Under the pieces are notes generated by a model. The model was not told the DNA's origin and made no database searches. It saw only the letters and a list, made by a program, of their open reading frames with translations. A stretch of 37,826 nt of DNA from Oscillospiraceae bacterium (lineage in GTDB: Bacteria > Bacillota > Clostridia > Oscillospirales > Oscillospiraceae). Of this stretch, positions 1 through 8,263 are shown piece after piece. The translations under genes were made by a program, and so were the position numbers. The stretch lies in assembly GCA_016292255.1 (NCBI GenBank), contig JAEEZZ010000096.1, forward strand, positions 1 through 37,826. Reading direction: 5' to 3'. Each line of letters opens with the position of its first letter. Within the stretch, counting starts at the first letter, position 1.

Positions 1-690
1 TCGGAGGAGCTCCTGGCGCTGGCGGATGAGAACGGAAGTATCACACTGAACCGAAGCTTTGACCGGCCCCCTGTGACCCTGCGGATCGTCGGCCGGGTCT
101 ACGGCGGGAAAAAGCTGGTGGTCTGCCCCTTCGACGCCCAGTTGATCCCGGGCAGCTCCGAGGCCTTCCAGCTGGACCGCTGCCGCTTTACGATCTCCGA
201 CGCCCGCCTGCTGGACGAGGCAAAGGCCGCCTTCGCGGAATACTTTGTCACCCCCGGGCCGTGGAACGCGGACGACCCGTTGACGGCGGGACTGCTGATC
301 CAGGACGGCGAGTTTTCCGCCGCCGCGGCTGAGCTGGAGGCTCACGTCGGCCTTTTGGGACGGCTGCGGACGGTGCTGTTGATCCTTTCCGGCTGTCTGG
401 GCCTGCTGATCGGCTTTTTGATGAACCGCCGTCGCCTGCGGGAGCTGGCCGTCATGCGCTGTCTGGGTCTGAAGCGGGGAAAGGTCCTGCTGGCCGTGGC
501 TCTGGAGCAGCTTCTGCCCCTAATCCCCGGCGTGGGGATCGGGCTCTGCGTCAGCCTGGTCCTGCTGCCGGACGGCAGCGGACTCCGAGACGGCGCGCTG
601 CAAATGCTGCTCTGGCTCGCGGGATGTCTGGTCTGCGCCGCGCTGCTGACCCAGGCGAAGCCGATCCGACTGATGAAAACGGAGGAATGA
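1..690 (+). CDS. FtsX-like ABC transporter permease, C-terminal part (5' end outside window)
   Basis: The reading frame is open from base 1, so only the last 229 residues are present. The C-terminal part has three hydrophobic segments at about residues 121-140, 160-182 and 200-218. The basic stretch MNRRRLRELAVMRCLG between the first two is the cytoplasmic loop typical of FtsX/MacB permeases, which contacts the ATPase. The preceding soluble part would be the extracytoplasmic domain. The stop codon lies next to the ATPase gene downstream, whose ribosome binding site is inside the last codons of this gene, so the two form a translationally coupled ABC exporter. Family assignment is good; the substrate cannot be told from this fragment. 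Confidence 0.8.
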   Translation, partial: SEELLALADENGSITLNRSFDRPPVTLRIVGRVYGGKKLVVCPFDAQLIPGSSEAFQLDRCRFTISDARLLDEAKAAFAEYFVTPGPWNADDPLTAGLLIQDGEFSAAAAELEAHVGLLGRLRTVLLILSGCLGLLIGFLMNRRRLRELAVMRCLGLKRGKVLLAVALEQLLPLIPGVGIGLCVSLVLLPDGSGLRDGALQMLLWLAGCLVCAALLTQAKPIRLMKTEE

Positions 691-692
691 GA

Positions 693-1355
693 ATGCTGAC
701 ACTTGACAATGTTTGTTATACTTACCGAACCAAGGCACAAACGATAGAGGCTCTGCGCGGCGTCAGCGCGGAATTTGAAGTGGGACAGTTCTATGCGCTC
801 GTCGGGCCATCCGGCAGCGGAAAGACGACGCTGCTTTCTCTGCTGGCGGGGCTGGATGTGCCGGCTTCCGGTGAGATTCGCTGGAACGGATCAGCTACCG
901 CGACGATGGACCTGGACCGCTTCCGCTTTGACCACGTTTCGGTCATCTATCAGAACTTCAATCTCTTTGCCCATTTGACAGCATTGGAAAACGCTGCTTA
1001 CCCCCTTTATCTGCGGGGAATTTCCAAAAAAGAAGCCGAAGCGAAAGCCGCCGACAAGCTGAAGCAGGTGGGCATCTCGGAGGACAAGCTCCACCGCCTC
1101 CCCAGTCATCTCTCCGGCGGTGAACAACAGAGAGTTGCCATTGCCCGGGCTCTTGTGTCTGACACCGAACTGATTCTGGCTGACGAGCCAACCGGAAATC
1201 TGGACTCAAAAAACGGGATGAGGATTGTAGAACTACTGTCAGAACTGGCTCACCGGGAAAACCGGTGCGTCATTGTCGTAACACATGACCCGACAGTCGC
1301 CGGCAAAGCAGACAATACACTCCTAATGGAGGATGGTAAACTACGTAATGATTAA
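693..1355 (+). CDS. ABC transporter ATP-binding protein (MacB/LolD/FtsE type)
   Basis: A 220-residue nucleotide-binding subunit with all ABC motifs: Walker [10 protein letters not shown] near residue 38, signature LSGGEQQR near 140, Walker B LILADEP followed by TGNLDS near 161, and the switch histidine in VVTHD near 197. Such ATPases power exporters or mechanotransmission complexes with FtsX-type permeases, matching the upstream gene. I chose the ATG at 693 because GGAGGA at 681-686 is then six bases upstream; the ATG at 687 would touch that site, and the longer frame from 624 runs inside the permease gene. The gene overlaps no other reading frame and is followed by a 233-bp gap with no obvious gene. 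Confidence 0.92.
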   Translation: MLTLDNVCYTYRTKAQTIEALRGVSAEFEVGQFYALVGPSGSGKTTLLSLLAGLDVPASGEIRWNGSATATMDLDRFRFDHVSVIYQNFNLFAHLTALENAAYPLYLRGISKKEAEAKAADKLKQVGISEDKLHRLPSHLSGGEQQRVAIARALVSDTELILADEPTGNLDSKNGMRIVELLSELAHRENRCVIVVTHDPTVAGKADNTLLMEDGKLRND

Positions 1356-1513
1356 AAACGAAAGTCTACTGTTCAAGTATAACTCTATCCAGACTGACTT
1401 CCTGGAGTGTTTTCCTTTGTCTTAGTGTCCTCTGTTATAGTCGAAGTTTCGGCATTAGATGTAATATTGTGCCCGTTATTACCTCTTTTTCCTTACGGAG
1501 GGTGCCCCAAGGG

Positions 1514-1542
1514 TAGATTTTTTTCGTGCGCTGTGCTATAAT
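1514..1542 (+). promoter_or_regulatory. Putative extended -10 promoter for yedE
   Basis: TATAAT at 1537-1542 is preceded by TGC, giving an extended -10 element; the -35 region TAGATT (1514-1519) at 17 bp is weak. It lies 47 bp upstream of the transporter start. The leader between is short and shows no riboswitch-like structure. Confidence 0.5.
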
Positions 1543-1588
1543 GCTTCTGCGTGATACTTTTAAAAATATAACGAAGGGAAGCGTGTAC

Positions 1589-2671
1589 ATGAAAAAATGG
1601 TTTCGCGATAATTGGCTGCTGTTGCTGACGGGTCTGATCGTCGGCCTGGCGGCGCTGATCCTTGCCAAGCTGGGGAACCCCGGGAATATGGGCTTCTGCA
1701 TCGCCTGCTTCGAACGGGACATCGCCGGTGCCCTGGGGCTGCACGGGGCTGAGGCCGTTCAGTACTTCCGCCCGGAGATCGTGGGGATCGTCCTGGGCTC
1801 GCTGATCGCGGCCCTGTGCTTCCGGGAATTCAAGGGCAAGGGCGGCTCCTCTCCCTTCCTGCGGCTGATCCTGGGGATGCTGGTGATGATCGGCGCCCTG
1901 GTCTTTCTGGGCTGCCCCCTTCGCATGGTCATCCGGATCGGCGGCGGCGATCTGAACGCCGTGGTGGGGCTGCTGGGCTTCATTGTGGGCATCCTGATCG
2001 GCGTCGTCTTCCTGAAGAAGGGCTTCACCCTGGGTCGGGCCTATGTCCAGACCGGGGCGGAGGGCGCTGCCTTCCCGGCCCTGCTGGCCCTGGCCTTCCT
2101 GCTCTCCGCCACCGGCCTTGTAGGGCTGTTCCGCAGCTCCGAGACCGGCCCCGGCTCCATGCGGGCCCCCTGGCTGCTGGCCCTGGCCGCAGGTCTGGCG
2201 GTGGGCTTCCTGGCCCAGCGCAGCCGCTTCTGCATGGCGGGCGGCATCCGCAACGCCGTGATGTTCAAGGACTTCGGCCTGGTGGCGGCCTTCGGTACGG
2301 TCATCGTCGTGGTGCTGCTGGGCAATCTGATCCTGGGGCAGTTCAACGGCTTCGCCTTCGAAAAGCAGCCCGTGGCCCACTCTGACGGCCTGTGGAACTT
2401 CCTGGGCATGGTGGTGGTGGGCTGGGGCTCCACGCTTCTGGGCGGCTGCCCCCTGCGCCAGCTGGTGCTGGCAGGGGAGGGCAACTCCGACTCCGCCGTC
2501 ACGGTGGTGGGCATGATCCTGGGCGCGGCCATCAGCCACAATTTCAAGCTGGCCTCCTCCGGCGAAGGCTCCACCCCCAACGGCCATAACGCAGTCTGGG
2601 CCGCCCTGGTGATCCTGCTGCTGATCTCCGTGCTGTGCACCTTTGTGAAGCGGAAGGAGGGAAAGAAATGA
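1589..2671 (+). CDS. yedE: YedE/YeeE-family sulfur or selenium transport membrane protein
   Basis: A 360-residue polytopic membrane protein of the YeeE/YedE (DUF395) family. It has the duplicated layout and conserved cysteine motifs of the family: GFCIACFERD near residue 35, a GCPLRM motif in the first half, RSRFCMAGG in the middle and GGCPLRQ in the second half. In the thiosulfate importer TsuA such cysteines relay the substrate through the pore; in clostridial genomes the YedE branch is associated with selenium metabolism. The start at 1589 has GAAGGGA nine bases upstream and gives a charged MKKW start before the first membrane segment. The stop overlaps the start of the TusA-like gene (ATGA), so the two are coupled. 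Substrate (thiosulfate, sulfide or selenium species) is not resolved by sequence. Confidence 0.85.
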   Translation: MKKWFRDNWLLLLTGLIVGLAALILAKLGNPGNMGFCIACFERDIAGALGLHGAEAVQYFRPEIVGIVLGSLIAALCFREFKGKGGSSPFLRLILGMLVMIGALVFLGCPLRMVIRIGGGDLNAVVGLLGFIVGILIGVVFLKKGFTLGRAYVQTGAEGAAFPALLALAFLLSATGLVGLFRSSETGPGSMRAPWLLALAAGLAVGFLAQRSRFCMAGGIRNAVMFKDFGLVAAFGTVIVVVLLGNLILGQFNGFAFEKQPVAHSDGLWNFLGMVVVGWGSTLLGGCPLRQLVLAGEGNSDSAVTVVGMILGAAISHNFKLASSGEGSTPNGHNAVWAALVILLLISVLCTFVKRKEGKK

Positions 2672-2871
2672 TCGACGCAAGAGGCCTTTCCTGCCCCCAG
2701 CCGGTGCTGATGGTGCAGCAGGAGATCAAGCGCTCCGCGCCCGCCACGCTGACCGTCCTGGTGGACGATCAATGCGCCGTGGGCAACATTCGCCGCTTTG
2801 CCTCCAACCAGGGCTATACCGTCACCGTCACGGAGGACAACGACGAATTCACCCTGGAGCTGCGGAAATAA
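2668..2871 (+). CDS. TusA/SirA-like sulfur carrier protein
   Basis: A 67-residue protein that starts MIDARGLSCPQPV. It carries the CPxP motif of the TusA/SirA/YedF family at residues 9-12; the cysteine carries persulfide or selenium in this family. It matches the N-terminal TusA-like half of YedF but lacks the DsrE-like second domain. The ATG at 2668 overlaps the yedE stop, with GGAGGG six bases upstream. The likely job is to accept sulfur or selenium delivered by YedE at the membrane and pass it on in the cytoplasm. A strong terminator follows 37 bp after the stop and closes the two-gene operon. Confidence 0.85.
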   Translation: MIDARGLSCPQPVLMVQQEIKRSAPATLTVLVDDQCAVGNIRRFASNQGYTVTVTEDNDEFTLELRK

Positions 2872-2907
2872 GCCGATGCGCCGCGAACCAGGAACCGCAT
2901 CAGCCTT

Positions 2908-2940
2908 CGATCCCCGGCCTGCGCCGGGGATCGTTATTTT
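2908..2940 (+). terminator. Rho-independent terminator of the yedE operon
   Basis: A perfect 11-bp stem (CGATCCCCGGC at 2908-2918, GCCGGGGATCG at 2923-2933) with loop CTGC, followed by TTATTTT. Confidence 0.9.
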
Positions 2941-2944
2941 GGGA

Positions 2945-2972
2945 TAGACTTTTTCAAAAAATGTGGTATAAT
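2945..2972 (+). promoter_or_regulatory. Promoter of the lipoprotein gene
   Basis: Consensus TATAAT at 2967-2972 with the extended element TGG just upstream; a weak -35 TAGACT at 2945-2950, 16 bp away. It lies directly after the preceding terminator and 35 bp before the lipoprotein start. Confidence 0.65.
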
Positions 2973-3007
2973 AAATCCGTTATCGAGATAAACGGGAGAG
3001 TCGAACG

Positions 3008-3382
3008 ATGAGAATCTGCAAAGCTGCGGCGCTGCTGGTGCTGATCCTGGCGATCAGCCTGCTGGCAGCCTGCTCCGAGAGCCCCATGGAGCTTGCCTCC
3101 GGCACCTACGTGGGAGAGTATTCCAAGCTGGTCGGTGAGGACGTCAAGGACAGGACGCCATTTTCTCTGATCCTGAACGCGGACGGCACCGGCCTGCATT
3201 CCCGCGACGGAAGCGAATTTGAAGTCAGCTGGAGCCTGAAGGGGGAGGACGTCACGGTGCGGGAGACCTTTTTGGGTCTGAGCATCGACTACACCGGCAC
3301 CCTGAAGGACGGCAGGCTGGATCTTTTCAACGGCGACCCCGGCAAGGCGTCAACCGCCGAATACGTCTACAGAAAAAAATAA
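3008..3382 (+). CDS. Small lipoprotein of unknown function
   Basis: A 124-residue protein with a type II signal peptide: a basic start (MRICK), a hydrophobic core of about 15 residues and the lipobox LLAAC with the lipidated cysteine at residue 22. The mature part is a small, mostly beta-strand domain that resembles the short lipocalin-like/DUF-type lipoproteins common in clostridia (GTYVGEY near the start, tandem strands after it), but I cannot assign a named family. GGGAGAG lies seven bases upstream of the start. It appears to be a single-gene unit with its own promoter. Expected location: outer face of the cell membrane. Confidence 0.75.
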   Translation: MRICKAAALLVLILAISLLAACSESPMELASGTYVGEYSKLVGEDVKDRTPFSLILNADGTGLHSRDGSEFEVSWSLKGEDVTVRETFLGLSIDYTGTLKDGRLDLFNGDPGKASTAEYVYRKK

Positions 3383-3441
3383 CGCCCCCATCGCTTCCGC
3401 TTCCGGGAAGCAAAGGGCCTGAGATACGGAGGCATCCTGCT

Positions 3442-4230
3442 ATGTTTTCAGACCGTGAACGCTATCTTTACCGCAAGCCGCAGCTGGTAGAGGTCATCTG
3501 CCAGCTCCGTTTCCCCACCATTTTGTCCATCTCCGCCCGGGAGCCCGCGGATTTCCAGGAGGCCATCCGCAAGGAGTTCCCCCAGTACAAGCGCCTGCAG
3601 GAGCAGACCCAGCCCAAGGTGGCCGGCGCCCCCGGCAGCCTGCGGGTGGAGGAGGGCGAGAAGATCACCAACTATCAGTTCCTCTCCGCCGACGGCAAGT
3701 GGAAGGTCAATCTGACCAACAGCTTCATCGCCCTGGCCACCCCGGCCTATACCAAGTGGGAGGACTTTGCCGCCAAGCTGGATCTGATCCTGTCCAAGTT
3801 CATCCCCACCTACCAGCCTGCCTATTTTGAGCGGGTGGGACTGCGCTTTATCAACGTCTTTTCCCGCAAGGCCCTGGATCTGGAGGGCGTGCCCTTCCGG
3901 GATCTGTTCCAGCCAGGCTATCTGGGCCTGCTGGCGGAGGAGGACGTGCGGGAGGAGAGCTTCGCCCGCTCCGGCCAGGACATCGAAATGGCCATCTCCG
4001 GCGGCTGCCGGATCAAAATGCACGTGGGCCCCGGTATGCTGCAGCGGGGAAACGTGAAGGACGACGAGGTCAAGTTCATCCTGGACGACGACGTGTTCAT
4101 GAACGGCAAGCTCCCCGTGGCCCAGTGTGCGCCGGCCCTGCAGACCGTCCACATCCAGGCGGATCGCATCTTCGCCGGCGCGATCACCAAGCAGCTCCAT
4201 GAGGCCATGGAGCCCGCAGAGCTGCTCTGA
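3442..4230 (+). CDS. TIGR04255 family protein
   Basis: A 262-residue soluble protein that fits the sporadically distributed TIGR04255 family: it begins with a YRKPQLVEVICQLRF-type strand, has a KWKVNLTNSFIAL segment near residue 90, and the conserved YFERVGLRFINVF segment near residue 128. Length is normal for the family. The biochemical function of the family is unknown; members often occur in variable regions. GGAGG lies ten bases upstream of the ATG. The gene converges with the membrane protein gene downstream, and a long two-way terminator lies between them. The protein starts with two basic residues and shows no signal peptide or membrane segment. Confidence 0.8.
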   Translation: MFSDRERYLYRKPQLVEVICQLRFPTILSISAREPADFQEAIRKEFPQYKRLQEQTQPKVAGAPGSLRVEEGEKITNYQFLSADGKWKVNLTNSFIALATPAYTKWEDFAAKLDLILSKFIPTYQPAYFERVGLRFINVFSRKALDLEGVPFRDLFQPGYLGLLAEEDVREESFARSGQDIEMAISGGCRIKMHVGPGMLQRGNVKDDEVKFILDDDVFMNGKLPVAQCAPALQTVHIQADRIFAGAITKQLHEAMEPAELL

Positions 4231-4270
4231 ACAAAAAGCGGCTCCCATCATGGAGAGCAGCTCCCACAAA

Positions 4271-4320
4271 AGAAAGCCGATCCCGTGCGACGCTTCGCAC
4301 GGGATCGGCTTTCTTCTATT
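4271..4320. terminator. Bidirectional terminator between convergent genes
   Basis: A perfect 20-bp stem (4271-4290 with 4295-4314) closed by the loop CGCT. The outer end of the stem is AGAAAG/CTTTCT, so the transcript ends in a T-rich run on either strand. It serves both the gene ending at 4230 and the minus-strand gene ending at 4319, whose stop codon lies at the edge of the tail. Confidence 0.9.
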
Positions 4321-6061
4321 ACGCTTCGGCCTCTGCTTCCGGGGCGCTCTCCTTGGTATAATCGATCCCGGCGCCGAATTCGGCGCTGGACTGCGCCAGC
4401 TTTGCCTGGAGCAGGGTGTCCCGCTCGGCCTTCAGGCTGCGGATCAGCATTCTCCACAGCACCACAAAGACCCCATAGACAGGGATGGCAAGGAAGATGC
4501 TCGCTTGATCCAGGAGCAGAAGCAGGATCCCGCAGACAAGGAAAAACACAGGCGTAAAGAACAGGCGCTGCTTGTCCCACTTTGGCACGGCGTCCCAATC
4601 CCCCAGCTTCTCCGACAGACGCTTGAAGCCGGAGAGGGCGTTCACCAGGAGCAGGAAGGGCACGGCGAACCACAGAATACGAATGTACATGATGAACGGT
4701 GGGAGAAAGGTTACTTCGTCATCTCCGATCGACAGATAGAAGGGCGCAACAAACAGAGCCAGAGCCAGCCATACGGTGCAGGAGATCAGCTTTTTGCCCC
4801 ACAGGAAGGTCGGTTCATCCAACGGAGCGCGAAGATACGCGCACCAAAGGCACCAAAGGCTGGCTTTTGTCAGCAGCGAGACGGACCAGTGCAACGGGGC
4901 AGACCCCAGAGAATAGAGCGGCAAGTCCAGCGCGTCGAGCATGGCCAAGAGCATTGCCAGGGAAACGGCGGCCAGGAATATGTTCCAGGCACGGAGCATG
5001 GATTTGACGCCGTAATACGCGTTGGGGAAGCGCAGACCGACGGCTTTTTTGTCCTCTTTGGTGAGCTTGATGTTCCAATCCTTGAAGAAGCGCTCCACAT
5101 CGAAGGCCCAGACGCTTTGCGGCGACTTTTGCCGCTTCGCAAAGGCGGACTCTGCATAGGCGGACCGCGCATAGGCTTCCGCTTTCTCGGCTTTGGCGGA
5201 ATCCGGAAGCAGCTCCTTCGCCACGCCGGGTATATTTTCCTGCGCCCAGCTTCTGCGGTACTCCGGCGGCGCTGCGACGGCTGCGTCGGCGGCGTCGGGG
5301 TCGTAGAGATCCACCACGGCAGGGCGAAGCTCCCGGGCGACGCCTGTCCACTGAGATTCGTGCTTCCATTCCGTCCGGAGCAGCAGCTCCGAAACCGGCT
5401 GCAAAAAACAGAGGAACAGCCACCAGGCCGCAAAGAAGACCGTGAGGATCACCATTCCCAGCAGCGAGCCCAGGAAGCTGCCGTGGGTCATGGCGCCGGG
5501 GATCAGAAGCTTGAGGGCGAAGGCCAGAAACACGCAGAGCAGCAGCCGGCCGAACACCAGCTTGAAATGCTGGATCTTTTCGCTTTCCTTTGCTTCCTTT
5601 TCCCGCAGCGCCATGCGGGAGAGGGTGTTCAGGAACTCCAGGATGGTGCAGAAGGAAGTCGCGATCTCTATCATGCACAGCGCCAGGTAGAGCATACAAT
5701 ACAGCTCGATATCCTCTTGCAGCTCCCCGGTTTCCTGCAGCATGGAAAGCATACCGATGATGTGGGGCATGAGGAACGTGTCCAGAACGCAGAACAGAAG
5801 GAAAATCAGAGATATCCTTTGGGCGGAGCGGAATATTTCATCATCCAGCGCGGCCCGCCCCAGGGTGGTGATCCGCATGATCGCCACGATCATGCAGCAG
5901 GCTCGCAGGATCCAGGGCAGCCACTCCACCGCTACCGTGTCGGCAATGGGGCCCCAGGAACCAAGCAGACCGAAATACAGGGTGACAGGAACGGAGAACA
6001 GGTACAGGATCTCCGCCCGCAGGATCCGTTTCAGCGCTTGATATACGTTTGGGTATCGCAT
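4319..6061 (-). CDS. Large membrane protein with internal duplication, function unknown
   Basis: About 580 residues, with two membrane domains separated by a soluble charged linker (roughly residues 240-335, rich in Ala, Glu and Lys). Each half begins with a similar block: RYPNVYQALKRILRA near the N terminus and RFPNAYYGVKSMLRA near residue 342, each followed by four to six hydrophobic segments. This indicates an internal duplication. The C terminus is cytoplasmic-looking and acidic. I do not recognise the family. The frame is open to a GTG at 6070, but GAGGAG touches that codon; the ATG at 6061 has the same site eight bases upstream and is preferred. A long open frame on the opposite strand (4127-6337) is a shadow of this gene. 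Confidence 0.8.
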   Translation of the reverse strand: MRYPNVYQALKRILRAEILYLFSVPVTLYFGLLGSWGPIADTVAVEWLPWILRACCMIVAIMRITTLGRAALDDEIFRSAQRISLIFLLFCVLDTFLMPHIIGMLSMLQETGELQEDIELYCMLYLALCMIEIATSFCTILEFLNTLSRMALREKEAKESEKIQHFKLVFGRLLLCVFLAFALKLLIPGAMTHGSFLGSLLGMVILTVFFAAWWLFLCFLQPVSELLLRTEWKHESQWTGVARELRPAVVDLYDPDAADAAVAAPPEYRRSWAQENIPGVAKELLPDSAKAEKAEAYARSAYAESAFAKRQKSPQSVWAFDVERFFKDWNIKLTKEDKKAVGLRFPNAYYGVKSMLRAWNIFLAAVSLAMLLAMLDALDLPLYSLGSAPLHWSVSLLTKASLWCLWCAYLRAPLDEPTFLWGKKLISCTVWLALALFVAPFYLSIGDDEVTFLPPFIMYIRILWFAVPFLLLVNALSGFKRLSEKLGDWDAVPKWDKQRLFFTPVFFLVCGILLLLLDQASIFLAIPVYGVFVVLWRMLIRSLKAERDTLLQAKLAQSSAEFGAGIDYTKESAPEAEAEA

Positions 6062-6141
6062 TGGGTTCACTCCTCTGTGAATGCTTACGTTCCGGAGCCG
6101 CTTCTCAGCCTGCTTCCCTGCAGCACATGGGATGGATACGA

Positions 6142-8127
6142 TCAGGGTTCGGGTTCTACGGGATCTACCGGGTCAATGGGATCCACCGGGTCAATGGGAT
6201 CCTCGGGGTCGATGGGATCCTCGGGGTCGATGGGATCCTCGGGGTCGATGGGATCCTCCGGGTCGGTGGGATTCTCCGGGGTTTCCTCGCCTGCGTTCAG
6301 AACGGCGGACGCGGCCTTGAGGAAGGTCACCATCTGAGCGCGGCTGCAGTTGACGTCGGGGCCGAAGTGGGTCTCGTCCACGCCGCTGGTGATGCCGTTT
6401 TCCGCGGCCCAAAGCACGGCCTTGCAGAAGTAGTCGGCGTCGCCCACGTCCTCAAAGGCGCATTCGCTTCCGTTGGGCTCCGGGTGGCCTGCGGCTGCCC
6501 AGAGGAAGGTGACGATCTGCGCCCGGGAGCAGGGAGCGGCAGGGGAGAAGGTGGTGGGCGTGGTGCCTCCGGTGACGCCGTTTGCCACGGCCCAGAGCAC
6601 GGGCTTGTAGAAGTAGTCGCTTTCCGCCACGTCCTCAAAGGGATTGGCTCCCTCCGCCTCGGGGCGTCCGTAGAAGGCGTAGAGGAAGGTCACCACCTGG
6701 CCGCGGGTGAGGATGCTGTCGGGGGAGAAGGTGGTGGGGGTGGTGCCGCTGGTCAGACCGTTGAAGAAGGCCCAGTCAATGGCGTTGTGGGCCCAGTGAT
6801 CCTCTGCGGGCATATCGGTGAATACCTCCGAGGCGCACAGGGGCGCTTCCTTGGTTTCCAGGCATTGGGTGCAGGTGTAGAGGCCGGTGCTGTCGTGGAG
6901 GGTCTCTCCTTCGGTGAGGACCTTCGTCAGCGTCCAGACATGGCCGAAGGCGGGGACGGTGGCGGACATTTCCGCGCCGCAGACGCCGCAGACCCAGCTG
7001 AAAATGCCGTCCTGGGTGCAGCTGGGGATCTGGACTACCGTGCCCGCGTCCCAGCTGTGGATCCCGGTGGGCGGAACGACCTCCTCCTTGGTGGCGCCGC
7101 AGTCCGGGCAATCCAGGCGGTGCAGGCCGGACTCCACGCAGGTAGCGGCCTGGATGACCGTCGTCTCCCACTTGTGAATGCCGGTGGCGGGGATGGTCTC
7201 CTCCTTCTCAGCGTCGCAGGTCTGGCAGCTCAGGCGGCGCAGGCCGTCCTTCACGCAGGTGGCCTCCTGCACAACGGTTCCCTCGTCCCAGCTGTGTTCG
7301 CCGGTGGCGGGGATGGGGGCGGTTTTCTCCATGCCGCAGACGGAGCAGGTATATTTCCCCTCGCCGGCCGCGCCGCAGGTGGGAGCCGTCAGAACGGTGG
7401 TCACTTCCCACTTGTGGTTGGCGTCGGGGTCGCCCAGGGCCAGAGCGGTCTGGACGACCTTGTTGAGGTAATGGTAGCCGGAGACGCTCAGGTGGATGCC
7501 GCCGCCGTTGTCATAGGCCGGATCCAGCACGCCGTAGGTGTTGCTGAAGGGGGTGTTCAGATCCATGATCCGGGCGTCGTAGCCCTGGGCGGCAAATTCC
7601 TGCTGGACCTCCTCCACGCAGGCGTTGATCCGGTTGATGTTCGTAATGGTAAAGACGTCGGGATAATCGCCGCTGTAATTGGCGGGATTGATGGGCAGGA
7701 TCTTGCAGAGATAGATCACCGCGTCCGGGTTCTTCGTGTAGAAGTTTGTTAAAACCTCTTTGTAGTATTCCTTGTAGGTGGAAGACGGCGTCCCGGCGTT
7801 GTTGGTGCCGATGTTGATGACCACCGTGTCGAAGCTGCTGCCGTCCAGCTCCGAGATCAGCTGGTAGATACCCTTGTCGTATCCGTCGGCGTGATAGCGG
7901 CTCCAGTTCTCCGCGCATTCTGCGATGGTGGCGTTGACGCGGGCATAGATCCGGGCGGCCTGGATATCCGGGTTGTTTCTTTTCAGGAACACCGTGTTGG
8001 AGTCGCCGATGATGACGAGGGAGCTGTCCACCGTCAGGCAGGGCACGGTTTCCGAGGCCGAGGAGATCGGCACCGAGGCCAGCACGATCAGTGCAGCCAG
8101 CATCAGAGACAGTAAGCGTTTTCGCAT
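6142..8127 (-). CDS. Secreted SGNH/GDSL hydrolase with Cys-rich repeats and SLH domains
   Basis: A 661-residue surface protein. Residues 1-25 are a signal peptide (MRKR, then a hydrophobic core ending in SSAS). Residues 35-230 form an SGNH-hydrolase domain: block I GDSN with Ser43, a GTNN block near 107-110 and GIHLS with His212. The usual DxxH aspartate position (209) is glycine. Residues about 238-470 contain five repeats of about 45 residues with CxxC pairs and a G-H-x-W core, like small zinc-ribbon surface repeats. Three SLH domains follow (about 485-640), which bind secondary cell-wall polymers. The protein ends in a DPEDPI-type acidic tail. The ATG at 8127 has GGGAGG about ten bases upstream. 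Likely role: cell-surface esterase/deacetylase acting on glycans; substrate unknown. Confidence 0.88.
   Translation of the reverse strand: MRKRLLSLMLAALIVLASVPISSASETVPCLTVDSSLVIIGDSNTVFLKRNNPDIQAARIYARVNATIAECAENWSRYHADGYDKGIYQLISELDGSSFDTVVINIGTNNAGTPSSTYKEYYKEVLTNFYTKNPDAVIYLCKILPINPANYSGDYPDVFTITNINRINACVEEVQQEFAAQGYDARIMDLNTPFSNTYGVLDPAYDNGGGIHLSVSGYHYLNKVVQTALALGDPDANHKWEVTTVLTAPTCGAAGEGKYTCSVCGMEKTAPIPATGEHSWDEGTVVQEATCVKDGLRRLSCQTCDAEKEETIPATGIHKWETTVIQAATCVESGLHRLDCPDCGATKEEVVPPTGIHSWDAGTVVQIPSCTQDGIFSWVCGVCGAEMSATVPAFGHVWTLTKVLTEGETLHDSTGLYTCTQCLETKEAPLCASEVFTDMPAEDHWAHNAIDWAFFNGLTSGTTPTTFSPDSILTRGQVVTFLYAFYGRPEAEGANPFEDVAESDYFYKPVLWAVANGVTGGTTPTTFSPAAPCSRAQIVTFLWAAAGHPEPNGSECAFEDVGDADYFCKAVLWAAENGITSGVDETHFGPDVNCSRAQMVTFLKAASAVLNAGEETPENPTDPEDPIDPEDPIDPEDPIDPEDPIDPVDPIDPVDPVEPEP
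6160..6267 (-). repeat. Six 18-bp tandem units coding the DPEDPI tail
   Basis: Units of the form GGGATCCTCGGGGTCGAT (plus strand) repeat in frame six times; the central units are identical and the outer ones diverge. They encode the hexapeptide DPEDPI/DPVDPI at the C terminus of the SLH protein and can be expected to vary in copy number by slippage. Confidence 0.9.
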
Positions 8128-8191
8128 AGCTTGGATTCCTCCCATTCCTCTGCGGCGCGCCGCCAAGCGCATCGGCGCCGCGTTTTTCTGT

Positions 8192-8220
8192 ATTATACCA
8201 TGCTTGTATGCATATTGCAA
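8192..8220 (-). promoter_or_regulatory. Promoter of the SGNH/SLH surface protein gene
   Basis: Read on the minus strand: TTGCAA (8215-8220), 17-bp spacer, TATAAT (8192-8197) preceded by TGG. It lies about 65 bp upstream of the ATG at 8127. Confidence 0.75.
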
Positions 8221-8224
8221 GCCG

Positions 8225-8257
8225 CAGGGGCCGATTCCCGGCAGGAATCGGCCCCTG
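8225..8257 (-). terminator. Hairpin after the GlsB-like gene, probable terminator
   Basis: A perfect 14-bp stem (8225-8238 with 8244-8257), loop of five bases, six bases beyond the stop of the gene at 8264. The T run on the minus strand is poor, so termination is inferred from position and stem strength. Confidence 0.55.
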
Positions 8258-8263
8258 AAAACG

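Noticed and set aside
1356..1588. Possible riboswitch upstream of yedE
   Set aside because: The leader after the likely promoter is under 50 bases and shows no conserved structure that I recognise.
3393..3411. Terminator after the lipoprotein gene
   Set aside because: A six-base GCTTCC/GGAAGC pair exists but no T run follows, so I did not list it.
6160..6267. Regularly spaced repeats that might suggest a CRISPR array
   Set aside because: 18-bp units without unique spacers, in frame inside a coding region; they are coding tandem repeats. No CRISPR array or cas gene was seen in the window.
4127..6337. A 736-codon open frame on the plus strand
   Set aside because: Antisense to the membrane protein gene and running into the SLH gene. 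Composition is rich in Gln, Gly, Arg and His, as expected for a shadow frame in GC-rich DNA, and it starts inside the TIGR04255 gene.
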